Positions 1 through 7,917 of a DNA stretch of 39,578 bases are shown here, in pieces. The position numbers and the translations under genes are program-made. A model generated the notes under the pieces. The model was not told the DNA's origin and searched no databases. It saw only the letters and a program-made list of their open reading frames with translations. Each line of letters starts with the position of its first letter. The stretch's first letter is position 1. The DNA is from Phycisphaerae bacterium (GTDB lineage Bacteria; Planctomycetota; Phycisphaerae; UBA1845; PWPN01): contig JAAXZI010000066.1 in NCBI GenBank assembly GCA_012719955.1, forward strand, positions 1 to 39,578, written 5' to 3'.

Positions 1-110
1 GGGAATGGGGGAACGTCCGAGGGGGGAAGTGTGCGAAGGTGGAAATGTACGAAGGCGGGGGCGTGTGAACGCGGCTGGGAGTGATGAAGCGGCTGGCTGA
101 GGGGCCGGCT
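1..110. repeat. Degenerate ~17-18 nt tandem repeat upstream of flhB
   Basis: The first 110 bases read as about five diverged copies of a purine-rich unit of roughly the form GGAANTGTNCGAAGGNGGG. No reading frame with recognisable content covers it. A flagellar gene such as fliR would be expected just to the left, but its 3' end is not identifiable here. An AAGGA ribosome-binding site for flhB follows at about 111-115. Confidence 0.45.
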
Positions 111-121
111 AAGGAATAACT

Positions 122-1219
122 ATGGCGGATACTGCACAGGAAAGGACCGAAGCCCCAACCCCGCGTCGGCGGGAAGAGGCGCGCAATCGTGGCCAGATCG
201 CCAGGAGCACCGATCTGACCGCGGCGGCCGTGCTGCTGGGCGCGCTTGTCCTGCTGCACTGGATGGGGGGGGACATCCTCAGTGGCCTGCTGCAGGTCAC
301 CCGCGCGTGCCTGGACGCGGACGGCGCCGCCCTCACCGATCCGACCGCCTTGACCCTCACGCTGGCGCAGGTGTTCGGGGTGCTGGTCCGCATCGTGTTG
401 CCGTTGCTGCTGGTCGTACTGGTGGTGGCTCTGGTGGCATCGTTTGCTCAGGTGGGCGTGCTGTTCACCCTGGCCCCGCTGACGCCGTCGGTGGACCGGC
501 TCAACCCGATCAACGGCCTGTCGCGGATGTTCAGCGGCCGGGCGGTCGTGCACCTGCTGATGGGTATTGCCAAGATGGGCGTGCTGGCGGCGGTGGCCTG
601 GTGGACGCTGTATCCGCGCGTGGAGCTGCTGCTGCAGGCGTCGGCCCTGCCGCACCTGTCCATGCTCGCCGCGGGGGCGGAACTGGTTTACACGCTCGGC
701 CTGCGGATGGCCATTGCCCTGCTGGTCCTGGCCATCATCGACTACGTGTATCAGCGGATGCGCACCGAGAAGGACCTGCGGATGACCAAGGAGGAGGTCA
801 AAGAGGAGATGAAGCGCATGGACGGCGATCCGATGATCAAACGCCGCCGGCGCGAAATCCAGATGCAGATGGCCATCCGGCGAATCAAGGCCGCGGTGCC
901 CAAGGCGGACGTGGTGATCACCAATCCCACTGAGCTGGCCGTCGCCATCCAGTACGACGCGGCCACGATGAACGCCCCCAAGGTAACCGCCAAGGGCGCG
1001 AACCTGATGGCCAAACGCATCCGCGAACTGGCGATTGAGCACGGCGTGCCCATCGTCGAACGCAAGCCCCTGGCCCGGGCCTTGTACAAGACCGTGGAGG
1101 TAGGACAGGAGATCCCCGGGCAGTTTTACAAGGCGGTGGCGGAGATACTGGCGTATGTGTACGAGCTGACCGGCAAGAGTCGAAAACGCAGCCGGGCGGC
1201 GTCGCCCAGTATGAATTGA
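122..1219 (+). CDS. flhB: FlhB, flagellar export-gate switch protein
   Basis: FlhB sits in the inner membrane at the flagellar type III export gate and switches substrate class from rod/hook to filament. The 365 residues fit the family length. The N-terminus has the usual motif rich in Glu, Pro and Arg, followed by four hydrophobic segments (about residues 32-50, 85-110, 140-165 and 185-210), a charged linker and the cytosolic domain. The autocleavage motif is present at the canonical place, N268-P269-T270, but the next residue is Glu instead of the usual His (NPTE rather than NPTH). ATG 122 has an AAGGA site 6-7 bases upstream. It is the first gene of a flagellar run on this strand and is followed by flhA after a 95-base repeat spacer. 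Identification is firm. Confidence 0.97.
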   Translation: MADTAQERTEAPTPRRREEARNRGQIARSTDLTAAAVLLGALVLLHWMGGDILSGLLQVTRACLDADGAALTDPTALTLTLAQVFGVLVRIVLPLLLVVLVVALVASFAQVGVLFTLAPLTPSVDRLNPINGLSRMFSGRAVVHLLMGIAKMGVLAAVAWWTLYPRVELLLQASALPHLSMLAAGAELVYTLGLRMAIALLVLAIIDYVYQRMRTEKDLRMTKEEVKEEMKRMDGDPMIKRRRREIQMQMAIRRIKAAVPKADVVITNPTELAVAIQYDAATMNAPKVTAKGANLMAKRIRELAIEHGVPIVERKPLARALYKTVEVGQEIPGQFYKAVAEILAYVYELTGKSRKRSRAASPSMN

Positions 1220-1314
1220 GTACTGAGTGCTGAGTGCTGAGTACTGAGTACTGAGTAGTGAGAAGTAAGAACTGAGAACTGAGAACTGAAAACTGAGGAC
1301 TAAGAACTAACGAG
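1217..1314. repeat. Heptamer tandem repeat (NACTGAG) between flhB and flhA
   Basis: From the flhB stop to the flhA start the spacer is almost entirely 13 consecutive seven-base units, 1221-1311, of the form TACTGAG, TGCTGAG or AACTGAG. Divergence increases towards flhA (AAGTAAG, GACTAAG, AACTAAC). A periodic TGAG is repeated through the array. No strong Shine-Dalgarno site is seen directly before flhA; the nearest is GAGGA at 1295-1299, about 15 bases away. Confidence 0.9.
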
Positions 1315-3438
1315 ATGGCGGGCGAGGCACTACTGCAATCACGACCTGTGCGCTTCCTGGAGCGAAACCGCGGCCTGTTGCTGCCGCTGGGCGCGACGGC
1401 GCTCATTTTCGTGTTGCTGGTGCCGCTGCCGCCGGCCCTGCTGGACATCTTCCTGTCCGCCAACATCACCATTTCGGCCGTGGTGATGCTCACGGTGATG
1501 TACCTGCACCGGCCGCTGGAATTCTCGTCGTTCCCCTCCTTGTTGCTGGGGCTGACGCTGCTGCGGCTGACGCTCAATACGGCCACCACGCGGCTGATCC
1601 TGACCAACGCCAGCGCGGGCACTGCCGCCGCCGGCCATGTGGTCGAAACCTTCGGCGAGTTTGTGACCGCCGGTTCGCTGGCCGTCGGGGTCATTATTTT
1701 CCTGATCCTGACCGTGATTCAGTTCGTGGTGATTACCAAGGGCGCCACGCGTATCGCGGAAGTGGCCGCCCGCTTCACCCTGGACGGCATGCCCGGCAAG
1801 CAGATGGCCATCGACGCCGATCTGAATGCCGGCCTCATCGACGAGGCCGAGGCCCGCCGCCGCCGGGCCGAAATCACCGCCGAAGCGGACTTTTACGGGG
1901 CCATGGACGGTGCCTCCAAGTTCGTCCGCGGCGATGCCGTGGCGGGGCTCATCATTACGTTCATCAACGTGCTGGGCGGCATTTATGTCGGCATGGTCGA
2001 GCACGGCATGTCCATCATGGAATGCCTCGCAACGTTCACCAAGCTGACCATCGGTGACGGCCTGGTGGCGGCCATTCCCGCCTTCCTGCTGTCGGTGGCG
2101 GCCGGCATGCTCGTCACCCGCAGCAATGCGAAGTCCAATTTCGGCGAGGAAATCCTGACCCAGATGACCTCCCGGCCGGTGGCCCTGGTACTGGCCGCCG
2201 TGTTCCTGGGGTTCCTGTCGCTGACCCCCTTGCCCAAGCTGCCGTTGCTGCTCCTGGCGGCCGGATGCGGCGGCATCGCCTTTGCCATTACGAAAACCCG
2301 TTCGGCTGCCGCCGCCACCGCAACCGCCGCGGCCCAGGCTAAGGCCGCGCAGGCGGCCAAGCCGGCGGAGAAAGTGGAAAACCTGCTCTCCGTCGACCCC
2401 ATGGAGCTGGAGGTGGGCTACGGCCTGATCCGGCTGGTGGATCGCAAGCAGGGCGGCGATCTGCTCGACCGCATCACCAATATTCGCAAGCAGGTGGCCA
2501 GCGAGCTGGGCATCATCGTGCCGCCCATCCGGGTACGCGACCACCTCCGGCTGGAACCGAACCAGTACGTCATCAAGCTCAAGGGGGTGGAGGTGGCCCA
2601 GGGCGAGTGCCTGCCCGGCTACTTGCTGGCCATCGACAACGGGCTGGTCAGCACCCCGATCATGGGCATTGAGACGATTGAGCCGGCTTTCGGGTTGCCG
2701 GCCATCTGGATCAGCGAGCAACAGCGGCCGGACGCGGAGCATCGCAATTACACCGTCGTTCCGTGCTCCAGCGTGCTGGCCACGCACTTGACCGAGGTGA
2801 TAAAGCGTCACGCCGACGAGCTGCTCACCCGTCAGCAGACGCACAAGCTGCTCGACGCGCTCCGGGAGAAAGCGCCCAAGGCGGTGGACGACGTTATTCC
2901 GGAGGTCATCAAGGTGGGCGAGCTGCAGAGGGTTCTCCAGAACCTGTTGCGCGAGCGCGTGCCCATCCGCGATCTGGAAACCATCCTGGAAACCATCGCC
3001 GACTGGGCCCCCCGGACGCGGGATCCGGATATTTTGACGGAATATGCCCGGAACGCACTGGCAAGAAACATTTGCCAGATGTATAAGGATGCCTCCAATG
3101 TCGTTCGGGTGGTGACGCTCGACCCGAAGATCGAGGACCTGTTGAACGTTCATCTCGATCGCAGCGACCGCGGGACGTTCCTGAACCTTCCGCCGGCGAC
3201 GCAGAAGCGTCTGGTGGAGGCCATCCGGGAACGGCTGGAGGCGGCCGCTGCCAGCGCGGGCGGGAACCAGGTTGTCGTACTGTGCTCTCCCCAGGTTCGG
3301 ATGTGGGTTCGCCGGCTGATCGAGCCGAGTCTGCCCCATGTGCCGGTCCTGGCTTATAACGAAGTCGTTCGCGGCATCGAAGTTCGGTCACTGGGATTGG
3401 TGGTGCTAGCCGATGGACTTGAAAACGTACCAGGGTAA
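1315..3438 (+). CDS. flhA: FlhA, flagellar export-gate transporter
   Basis: FlhA is the large export-gate protein that couples proton flow to export and docks chaperone-substrate complexes. The 707 residues contain a hydrophobic N-terminal half with about eight membrane segments ending near residue 330. Conserved family stretches are visible: RLTLNTATTRLIL near residue 85, GDAVAGLIITFINVLGG near 205 and TIGDGLVAAIPAFLLS near 245. An Ala-rich linker (about 335-355) leads to the cytosolic domain, which ends in LGLVVLADGLENVPG. Start ATG 1315 is the first in frame after the heptamer array. Its 3' end overlaps the start of flhF by 26 bases in another frame, so the two genes are probably translated together. 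Confidence 0.97.
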   Translation: MAGEALLQSRPVRFLERNRGLLLPLGATALIFVLLVPLPPALLDIFLSANITISAVVMLTVMYLHRPLEFSSFPSLLLGLTLLRLTLNTATTRLILTNASAGTAAAGHVVETFGEFVTAGSLAVGVIIFLILTVIQFVVITKGATRIAEVAARFTLDGMPGKQMAIDADLNAGLIDEAEARRRRAEITAEADFYGAMDGASKFVRGDAVAGLIITFINVLGGIYVGMVEHGMSIMECLATFTKLTIGDGLVAAIPAFLLSVAAGMLVTRSNAKSNFGEEILTQMTSRPVALVLAAVFLGFLSLTPLPKLPLLLLAAGCGGIAFAITKTRSAAAATATAAAQAKAAQAAKPAEKVENLLSVDPMELEVGYGLIRLVDRKQGGDLLDRITNIRKQVASELGIIVPPIRVRDHLRLEPNQYVIKLKGVEVAQGECLPGYLLAIDNGLVSTPIMGIETIEPAFGLPAIWISEQQRPDAEHRNYTVVPCSSVLATHLTEVIKRHADELLTRQQTHKLLDALREKAPKAVDDVIPEVIKVGELQRVLQNLLRERVPIRDLETILETIADWAPRTRDPDILTEYARNALARNICQMYKDASNVVRVVTLDPKIEDLLNVHLDRSDRGTFLNLPPATQKRLVEAIRERLEAAAASAGGNQVVVLCSPQVRMWVRRLIEPSLPHVPVLAYNEVVRGIEVRSLGLVVLADGLENVPG

Positions 3439-4936
3439 CTCCATGGCCGAAGCCTTGGAGAAGGTCAAGAAGGATCTGGGCCGGGAAGCGGTCATCCTGC
3501 ACACACGGACGGTCCGGCGTGGCGGATGGCTGGGGATTGGCGCCCGTACGGTGGTGGAGATCACCGCCAGCCGGAATGTGAACGTGCTGCACCCGGCCGA
3601 GCGGCGTACCATGCTGGCCCGCGAACCGGAACCCGAGCCCGAACCCCCGCCCGGTTTGGAGGCGTCGCGTGCGACTTATTCGGCTCCATCGCGTGCGACG
3701 CGCCTGGCATCATCGCGGGGGACTCGGTTAGCCCCGTCGCGTGCCGCCGGTTCGGGGCCCGAAGCGCCGATGGGAAAACAGGCCCGCACCACCGGCGGGA
3801 GTCAGTTGTCAGCGGGGGCGATTCCCTCGGGGTTGGCACGGCCAACATCGGAAGTGTCCGCCTTGGCCGGACCTGACCCGCGCATCGCGGCGGCCCTCCA
3901 GAGTGAGCTTTCCCAACTGTCGAGTTTCCGGGGCGAAATGGAGCAACTCCGGGCCATGGTGCGCGAGTTGCTCAACCGTCCCACTACGCCCGCTTACGGG
4001 CCCAATCCGGATGTTCCCGAGGAGCTGCGCGACTATTACACCCAGCTTCTCCAGAGCGAGGTGGCCGATGAGATCGCCCGCGACGTGATCGCCCGGGCCC
4101 AGACCCGGCTCGCCGAGTGCAAGGCCCGGTTGGCCGAACGCGCGGAGCAGAAGGGCGGCGCCGGGCCGAAGAACGGCCAGGAGGGCCGGCCGATGGAGGC
4201 GGTGCTCAAGGACCTGGTGCCGATCGTTCTGCTGGAGTCCATCGAGAAGTTGCTGCCGCCGACCGAGCCCATCCAGTTGTCTCCCGGCGGCCCCAAGCTG
4301 GTCGCCCTGGTGGGGCCAACGGGAGTCGGCAAGACCACTACCATCGCCAAGCTGGCCGCCCACTTCAAGCTGCGCGAGCGCAAGCGCGTCGGCCTGATTA
4401 CGATCGACACGTATCGCATCGCGGCCGTCGATCAGCTTCGGGCGTATGCCGAGATCCTCAGCATCCCGTTGCAGGTCGTACTCACGCCGGCGGAGATGTC
4501 GGCGGCCGTGGAACTGATGCGCGATCACGACGTGGTGCTGATCGATACCTCCGGGCGAAGCCAGAACGACACCGACAAGCTGGCCGATCTCAAGACCTTC
4601 CTGGACGCCGCCCGGGAGGCCGCGGGACCGACCGCGGGGATGGAAACGCACCTGGTGTTGTCCTGCACGTCGCACCCGGGCCAGCTCATGCAGGTGGCCG
4701 AGAAGTTCGGCGTCCTGGGGATCGATCGCGCGGTGTTTACGAAGCTGGATGAGGCCGTGGGGCTGGGCGTGATCCTGAATGTCTCGCACCGGCTTAACCT
4801 GCGGCTTTCGTATCTGACCACCGGGCAGGACGTGCCCGAGGACATGGAGATCGGTCATCGGCGCCGTGTCGCCGAGCTGATTCTGAAGCGGGCCGAGATC
4901 AAGCTTGATTCCGCCCCGGTTGAGCACGTGGCGTAA
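3413..4936 (+). CDS. flhF: FlhF, SRP-type GTPase for flagellar placement
   Basis: FlhF is a GTPase of the SRP/FtsY class that sets where flagella assemble and is controlled by FlhG. The 507 residues begin with the typical B domain (MDLKTYQGNSMAEALEKVKK). A long low-complexity linker (about 65-140) follows, containing imperfect repeats of the APSRATRLASSRGTRL type. The N and G domains carry G1 at G301-x-T-G-x-G-K307-T-T, the insertion motif DTYRIAAVDQLR, G3 DTSGRSQND and G4 TKLDE (T443-K444-L445-D446). ATG 3413 lies inside the end of flhA, a 26-base overlap. The repeats make the linker longer than in many homologues. Identification is firm. Confidence 0.96.
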   Translation: MDLKTYQGNSMAEALEKVKKDLGREAVILHTRTVRRGGWLGIGARTVVEITASRNVNVLHPAERRTMLAREPEPEPEPPPGLEASRATYSAPSRATRLASSRGTRLAPSRAAGSGPEAPMGKQARTTGGSQLSAGAIPSGLARPTSEVSALAGPDPRIAAALQSELSQLSSFRGEMEQLRAMVRELLNRPTTPAYGPNPDVPEELRDYYTQLLQSEVADEIARDVIARAQTRLAECKARLAERAEQKGGAGPKNGQEGRPMEAVLKDLVPIVLLESIEKLLPPTEPIQLSPGGPKLVALVGPTGVGKTTTIAKLAAHFKLRERKRVGLITIDTYRIAAVDQLRAYAEILSIPLQVVLTPAEMSAAVELMRDHDVVLIDTSGRSQNDTDKLADLKTFLDAAREAAGPTAGMETHLVLSCTSHPGQLMQVAEKFGVLGIDRAVFTKLDEAVGLGVILNVSHRLNLRLSYLTTGQDVPEDMEIGHRRRVAELILKRAEIKLDSAPVEHVA

Positions 4937-4988
4937 ACGCCGGGCGGCCTTGGCCGCCTCGGAGGTAAGAGGTGGGGAACGGGAGTGA

Positions 4989-5040
4989 GCCGGCGTCTTT
5001 GCCGGCTGTGGATGGCCCAAGGGTCGGCAAAGAGGCCGGC
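4989..5040. other. Long hairpin in the flhF-flhG spacer
   Basis: Bases 4989-5006 and 5023-5040 form an inverted repeat with 18-nt arms (GCCGGCGTCTTTGCCGGC against GTCGGCAAAGAGGCCGGC), a 16-nt loop, 16 Watson-Crick pairs, one G-T wobble and one mismatch. A smaller GGCGGCC-TT-GGCCGCC repeat lies at 4943-4958 just after the flhF stop. Neither is followed by a T run, so a simple Rho-independent terminator is not supported. It could instead be an mRNA-processing or pausing element, or a dispersed repeat. Confidence 0.7.
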
Positions 5041-5072
5041 CGCTACACGGGATCGAGGTATGGAGGCCTGAT

Positions 5073-6008
5073 ATGGCCATCAACAACAGTCTCGGGGGAA
5101 CCGACCAGGCCCAGCGTCTGCGGAACCTGGTGTTGCAATGCGAGCATGCGGCCGATGCCGGCCGGCATGCCCATGTCATTGCCGTGTGCAGCGGCAAAGG
5201 CGGAGTGGGCAAGACGCTCATCTCGGTCAATCTTTCCATCGCCCTGGCCGCCCGCGGGCATCGGGTCGCGCTGATCGACATGGACCTGGGACTGGCCAAC
5301 GCCGATATCGTTCTGGGCGTTGAGCCCACCTGTACCTGGTCGGAAGCCCTGTCCGGCAAGCGCCCGGTGACGGATTGCATCATCCAGGCTCCCGGCGATA
5401 TCGCCTTTATTCCGGGCGCGTCCGGGGTGGCCCGGATTGCCAATCTTTCCGAGTTCGAACGTCATCAGTTGCTCGCCCTCATGGAGCGGATCGAGCAACG
5501 CTACGACGTGGTCGTGCTGGACTGCGGGGCCGGCATTTCCCAGAACGTGATGGCCCTGGCCGCCTCGGCCGATACCGTCCTGGTCGTGGCCACGCCGGAG
5601 CCAACCTCGATCACCGACGCCTACGCGATGGTGAAGACCTTCAGCCGGATGGAGCGGGAAGGATACACCGGCAAGCCGGCAGGCACGGGCCATCCGGGCA
5701 GCCCGGCCTCGGGGCTGGGCATCATCGTCAACTATGCCGATACCCGCCGGGAGGGTCAGGAAACCTTCGAACGCCTGGCCGGCACTGCCGCCCGTTTTCT
5801 GCACATTCCCGTCAGCGACTACGGCTGCATCCTGCGGGATGACCACGTGCCGGCCGCCATTCGCCAGCGACGCCCGGTGGTGCTGCGTTATCCGCGCTGT
5901 CCGGCCAGCTCCTGCATCATGGCTTCGGCCATCAAGCTTTCATCCGAACTAGGCCGCCCAGGCAGCAGTCAAGGCCTATTTTATCGGGTCATGCGCATGT
6001 TCGTTTAA
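5073..6008 (+). CDS. flhG: FlhG (YlxH/FleN), MinD-like ATPase controlling flagellar number
   Basis: FlhG is a ParA/MinD-type ATPase that stimulates the FlhF GTPase and limits flagellar number. The 311 residues contain the deviant Walker A box C39-S-G-K42-G-G-V-G-K47-T48 with the signature lysine, the switch I segment DMDLGLANAD and the switch II segment DCGAGIS, where MinD has DxPAG. The usual membrane-targeting region is represented by the basic and hydrophobic C-terminus ending LFYRVMRMFV. ATG 5073 is preceded by GGAGG at about 5061-5065. It follows flhF after a 136-base spacer containing a strong hairpin, and precedes a small membrane protein and fliA. Confidence 0.93.
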   Translation: MAINNSLGGTDQAQRLRNLVLQCEHAADAGRHAHVIAVCSGKGGVGKTLISVNLSIALAARGHRVALIDMDLGLANADIVLGVEPTCTWSEALSGKRPVTDCIIQAPGDIAFIPGASGVARIANLSEFERHQLLALMERIEQRYDVVVLDCGAGISQNVMALAASADTVLVVATPEPTSITDAYAMVKTFSRMEREGYTGKPAGTGHPGSPASGLGIIVNYADTRREGQETFERLAGTAARFLHIPVSDYGCILRDDHVPAAIRQRRPVVLRYPRCPASSCIMASAIKLSSELGRPGSSQGLFYRVMRMFV

Positions 6009-6079
6009 TTTGGGAAGTTTGGTAAACCGGGGGTGACGGATTGCCGTTACATTCCCGGCTGGTTGCGTAGGAACGTGAC

Positions 6080-6355
6080 ATGATCAGGTTGTGTGGTGCC
6101 GCTCTGGGTTTCCTGGCCTTCAGTGTGACGACTTTTCTGGGCATCGCCGCGGGAAATACCGCCGAGGTGACGATTCGTCGGGCCGTAGGGGCCATGGTGG
6201 TATTTTGCGTGCTCGGACTTTGCACTGGCTGGGTCGCCAACCGGGTCCTGGATGAACATGCCCTGGCCAAGAGCCGTGAAATGTTCCCCAAGGAGCCGGA
6301 GGAAGAGGCCCCTGCCGAATCCGGGGAAGAGGCCGGGGAACCGGCCACAAGCTGA
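6080..6355 (+). CDS. Small two-helix membrane protein between flhG and fliA
   Basis: The product is 91 residues. Two hydrophobic segments (about residues 4-26 and 36-57) are followed by a charged C-terminal tail of about 30 residues rich in Glu, Pro and Ala. It belongs to no family I can name. The ATG has TAGGA about 7 bases upstream. It sits in the flagellar run with its stop 144 bases before the preferred fliA start. A membrane-associated role linked to flagellar regulation can be guessed from position only. The strong amino-acid pattern and good ribosome site support a real gene. Confidence 0.75.
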   Translation: MIRLCGAALGFLAFSVTTFLGIAAGNTAEVTIRRAVGAMVVFCVLGLCTGWVANRVLDEHALAKSREMFPKEPEEEAPAESGEEAGEPATS

Positions 6356-6499
6356 GAATTGTCACGTCCTATAGGTCAGCCGAAGCCGGGGACTGCGCAT
6401 ACGTACGCGCAGCTTGGCGGTGGTCTCCAAAGGTTTTTGCGGGCATGGGCGAACCATGCCTGCCCATGGCTTCCAGAGGGGCCGGTGGAGAAGTCTGAA

Positions 6500-7276
6500 A
6501 TGGCCGAGATGTGCGTTGATATCGGGGAAGTCTGGGCCGAGTACAAGCGGAGCGGAGGACGGGCACTGCGGAACCGCCTGATGGAGCATTATCTTCCGAT
6601 CGTGCGTTACACGGCGGAGCGTATTGCGGCCAAGCTGCCCAACGAAGTGGATACTGAGGACCTGGTATCCGCCGGGCTGTTCGGACTGATGGATGCCATT
6701 GAAGCCTTCGATGTGAATCGCGGCGTCAAGTTTGAGACCTACTGTTCGCCGCGCATCCGGGGAGCGATTCTGGACGAGTTGCGCAACATGGACTGGGTGC
6801 CGCGTCTGGTTCGCAGCCGGGCCCACAAGCTCGAGAATGTCACCAAGATTCTGCGCGCGGAACTGGGTCGGACACCGACCGACGACGAGATTGCCGGGCG
6901 TCTGAACATGCCCCAGAAGGAGCTGAAAAAGCTGCTCCGGGATGCGACGGCGGTTTCGGTGGTGTCTCTGTCGCGCAAGTTCTATGACGACGACTCGACC
7001 CGCGAACTTCAGGAAGTCGACATCCTGGAGGACCGCCAGGGCCCCGATCCGTTTCTTGAACTGGCTCAGCGCGATCTGCGCGACGCCATCCTCGGCAGCC
7101 TGAGCCGTATCGAGCGGTTGATCCTGGTTCTCTACTATTACGAAGAGATGACCATGAAGGAAATCGGCGCGACGCTCGATCTCTCGGAGAGCCGGGTAAG
7201 CCAGATGCATTCGAGTATTCTGGCCCGTCTCACCAGCTACATGAACCACAAGGGCGAGCTGCAGTACGAGAAGTAG
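6500..7276 (+). CDS. fliA: FliA/WhiG-family sigma factor (sigma-28)
   Basis: Sigma-28 directs RNA polymerase to late flagellar genes. From ATG 6500 the protein is 258 residues, close to the family length. Region 2 is visible (EDLVSAGLFGLMDAIEAFD, then FETYCSPRIRGAILDELR), followed by region 3 (LGRTPTDDEIAGRLNM) and region 4 (YYYEEMTMKEIGATLDLSESRVSQ). The frame stays open upstream to TTG 6359, but those 47 extra codons have no sigma-like content. GGAG at 6487-6490 lies 9 bases before ATG 6500, so that start is chosen. It closes the main flagellar run. FlgM, the usual anti-sigma factor, is not seen nearby. Confidence 0.95.
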   Translation: MAEMCVDIGEVWAEYKRSGGRALRNRLMEHYLPIVRYTAERIAAKLPNEVDTEDLVSAGLFGLMDAIEAFDVNRGVKFETYCSPRIRGAILDELRNMDWVPRLVRSRAHKLENVTKILRAELGRTPTDDEIAGRLNMPQKELKKLLRDATAVSVVSLSRKFYDDDSTRELQEVDILEDRQGPDPFLELAQRDLRDAILGSLSRIERLILVLYYYEEMTMKEIGATLDLSESRVSQMHSSILARLTSYMNHKGELQYEK

Positions 7277-7382
7277 GATTCCGGGGCGGGTGCTCCGGGC
7301 ACAGAGATCGGCAGCTTGAGAACGTGATGAAGGGGCATGGAGGATTCGCTCCTCGGTCCCGTGCCTGGCTGCGCGTATTTGG

Positions 7383-7411
7383 TCAAGCCTTGGCCGCCGG
7401 CTTTCCGATAT
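7383..7411 (+). promoter_or_regulatory. Possible sigma-28-type promoter
   Basis: TCAA at 7383-7386 and CCGATAT at 7405-7411 resemble the -35 (TAAA) and -10 (CCGATAA) elements read by FliA, upstream of the small gene at 7469. The gap between them is 18 bases, 2 longer than the classical arrangement. This is a weak match made by eye. Confidence 0.25.
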
Positions 7412-7468
7412 GACTGTAATCGGATCCTCTGGTCCGTGGCGGACTTTTGCTCAGGAGCGCGGTGAGCC

Positions 7469-7771
7469 ATGTCCACCCTGGGTTCCAACCTGGTCGGCTC
7501 TATCCTTCAGACACCCCTTGTCCAGGGCCAGCTTTCGACGCTGAGCGGAGCGGAGCGCGCACAGATCAGAGCCGCGCAGCGCCAGCAGGTGGCCGCCGCC
7601 TCCGAAGCCGACAGCACCGTGGACACAAGCGACAACAATACCCAGGTACACACCGATTCGGAGGGCCAGGGCAGCCAGGGACGGGCGTTCAGCGAGCAGG
7701 AAGAGAATCCGCAGACGCCGCCCGAACCCGCTGGGCCCGAGGGGGAGCATCTGATTGACCTGGAAGCATAA
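7469..7771 (+). CDS. Small protein with acidic, disordered tail downstream of fliA
   Basis: The product is 100 residues with no membrane segment. An N-terminal helix-prone part (about 1-48, with an Ala/Gln/Arg-rich stretch) is followed by a tail rich in Ser, Asp, Glu, Gln and Pro. A GGAGCG-type site lies about 11 bases upstream of ATG 7469. Position just after fliA, with a possible sigma-28 promoter, suggests a flagellum-linked secreted or regulatory protein, but no family is recognised. Anti-sigma factor FlgM is about this size, yet no FlgM motif is visible. Confidence 0.55.
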   Translation: MSTLGSNLVGSILQTPLVQGQLSTLSGAERAQIRAAQRQQVAAASEADSTVDTSDNNTQVHTDSEGQGSQGRAFSEQEENPQTPPEPAGPEGEHLIDLEA

Positions 7772-7779
7772 CCCAGGCG

Positions 7780-7916
7780 AGTGACCAATGACCAAATCCC
7801 AATGGCCAAAGAAGGCCCGATGACGAATGCCCAAGCTTTCCGGCACAGGGGCCTTGCTTGTCATTCGGGCTTGGACGTTGGTCATTGATCGGTCATTGAG
7901 ATTTGGCCATTCTTGC
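7780..7916. repeat. Imperfect palindrome made of TGACCAATGA-like words
   Basis: The spacer between the small ORF and the acyltransferase has AATGACCAAATCCCAATG near its left end and CATTGAGATTTGGCCATT near its right end. The second is the reverse complement of the first with two mismatches. Inner words such as GCCCGATGAC and GTCATTCGGGC also pair. The whole spacer could fold into one long hairpin between genes that converge here. Confidence 0.7.
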
Positions 7917-7917
7917 G

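Noticed and set aside
1217-1314. CRISPR or iteron origin at the heptamer array
   Set aside because: The units are contiguous seven-mers without spacers, inside a flagellar operon.
1339-3339. 666-codon open frame antisense to flhA
   Set aside because: It is a by-product of GC-rich third positions. Its composition is Gln/Gly/Arg/His-rich with no domain, and it lies wholly opposite a certain gene.
3809-5443. 544-codon open frame antisense to flhF and flhG
   Set aside because: It lies opposite two certain genes, spans their boundary and has no recognisable motifs.
6359-6499. TTG start for fliA giving 47 more residues
   Set aside because: The extension has no sigma-factor content, and ATG 6500 has a well-placed GGAG.
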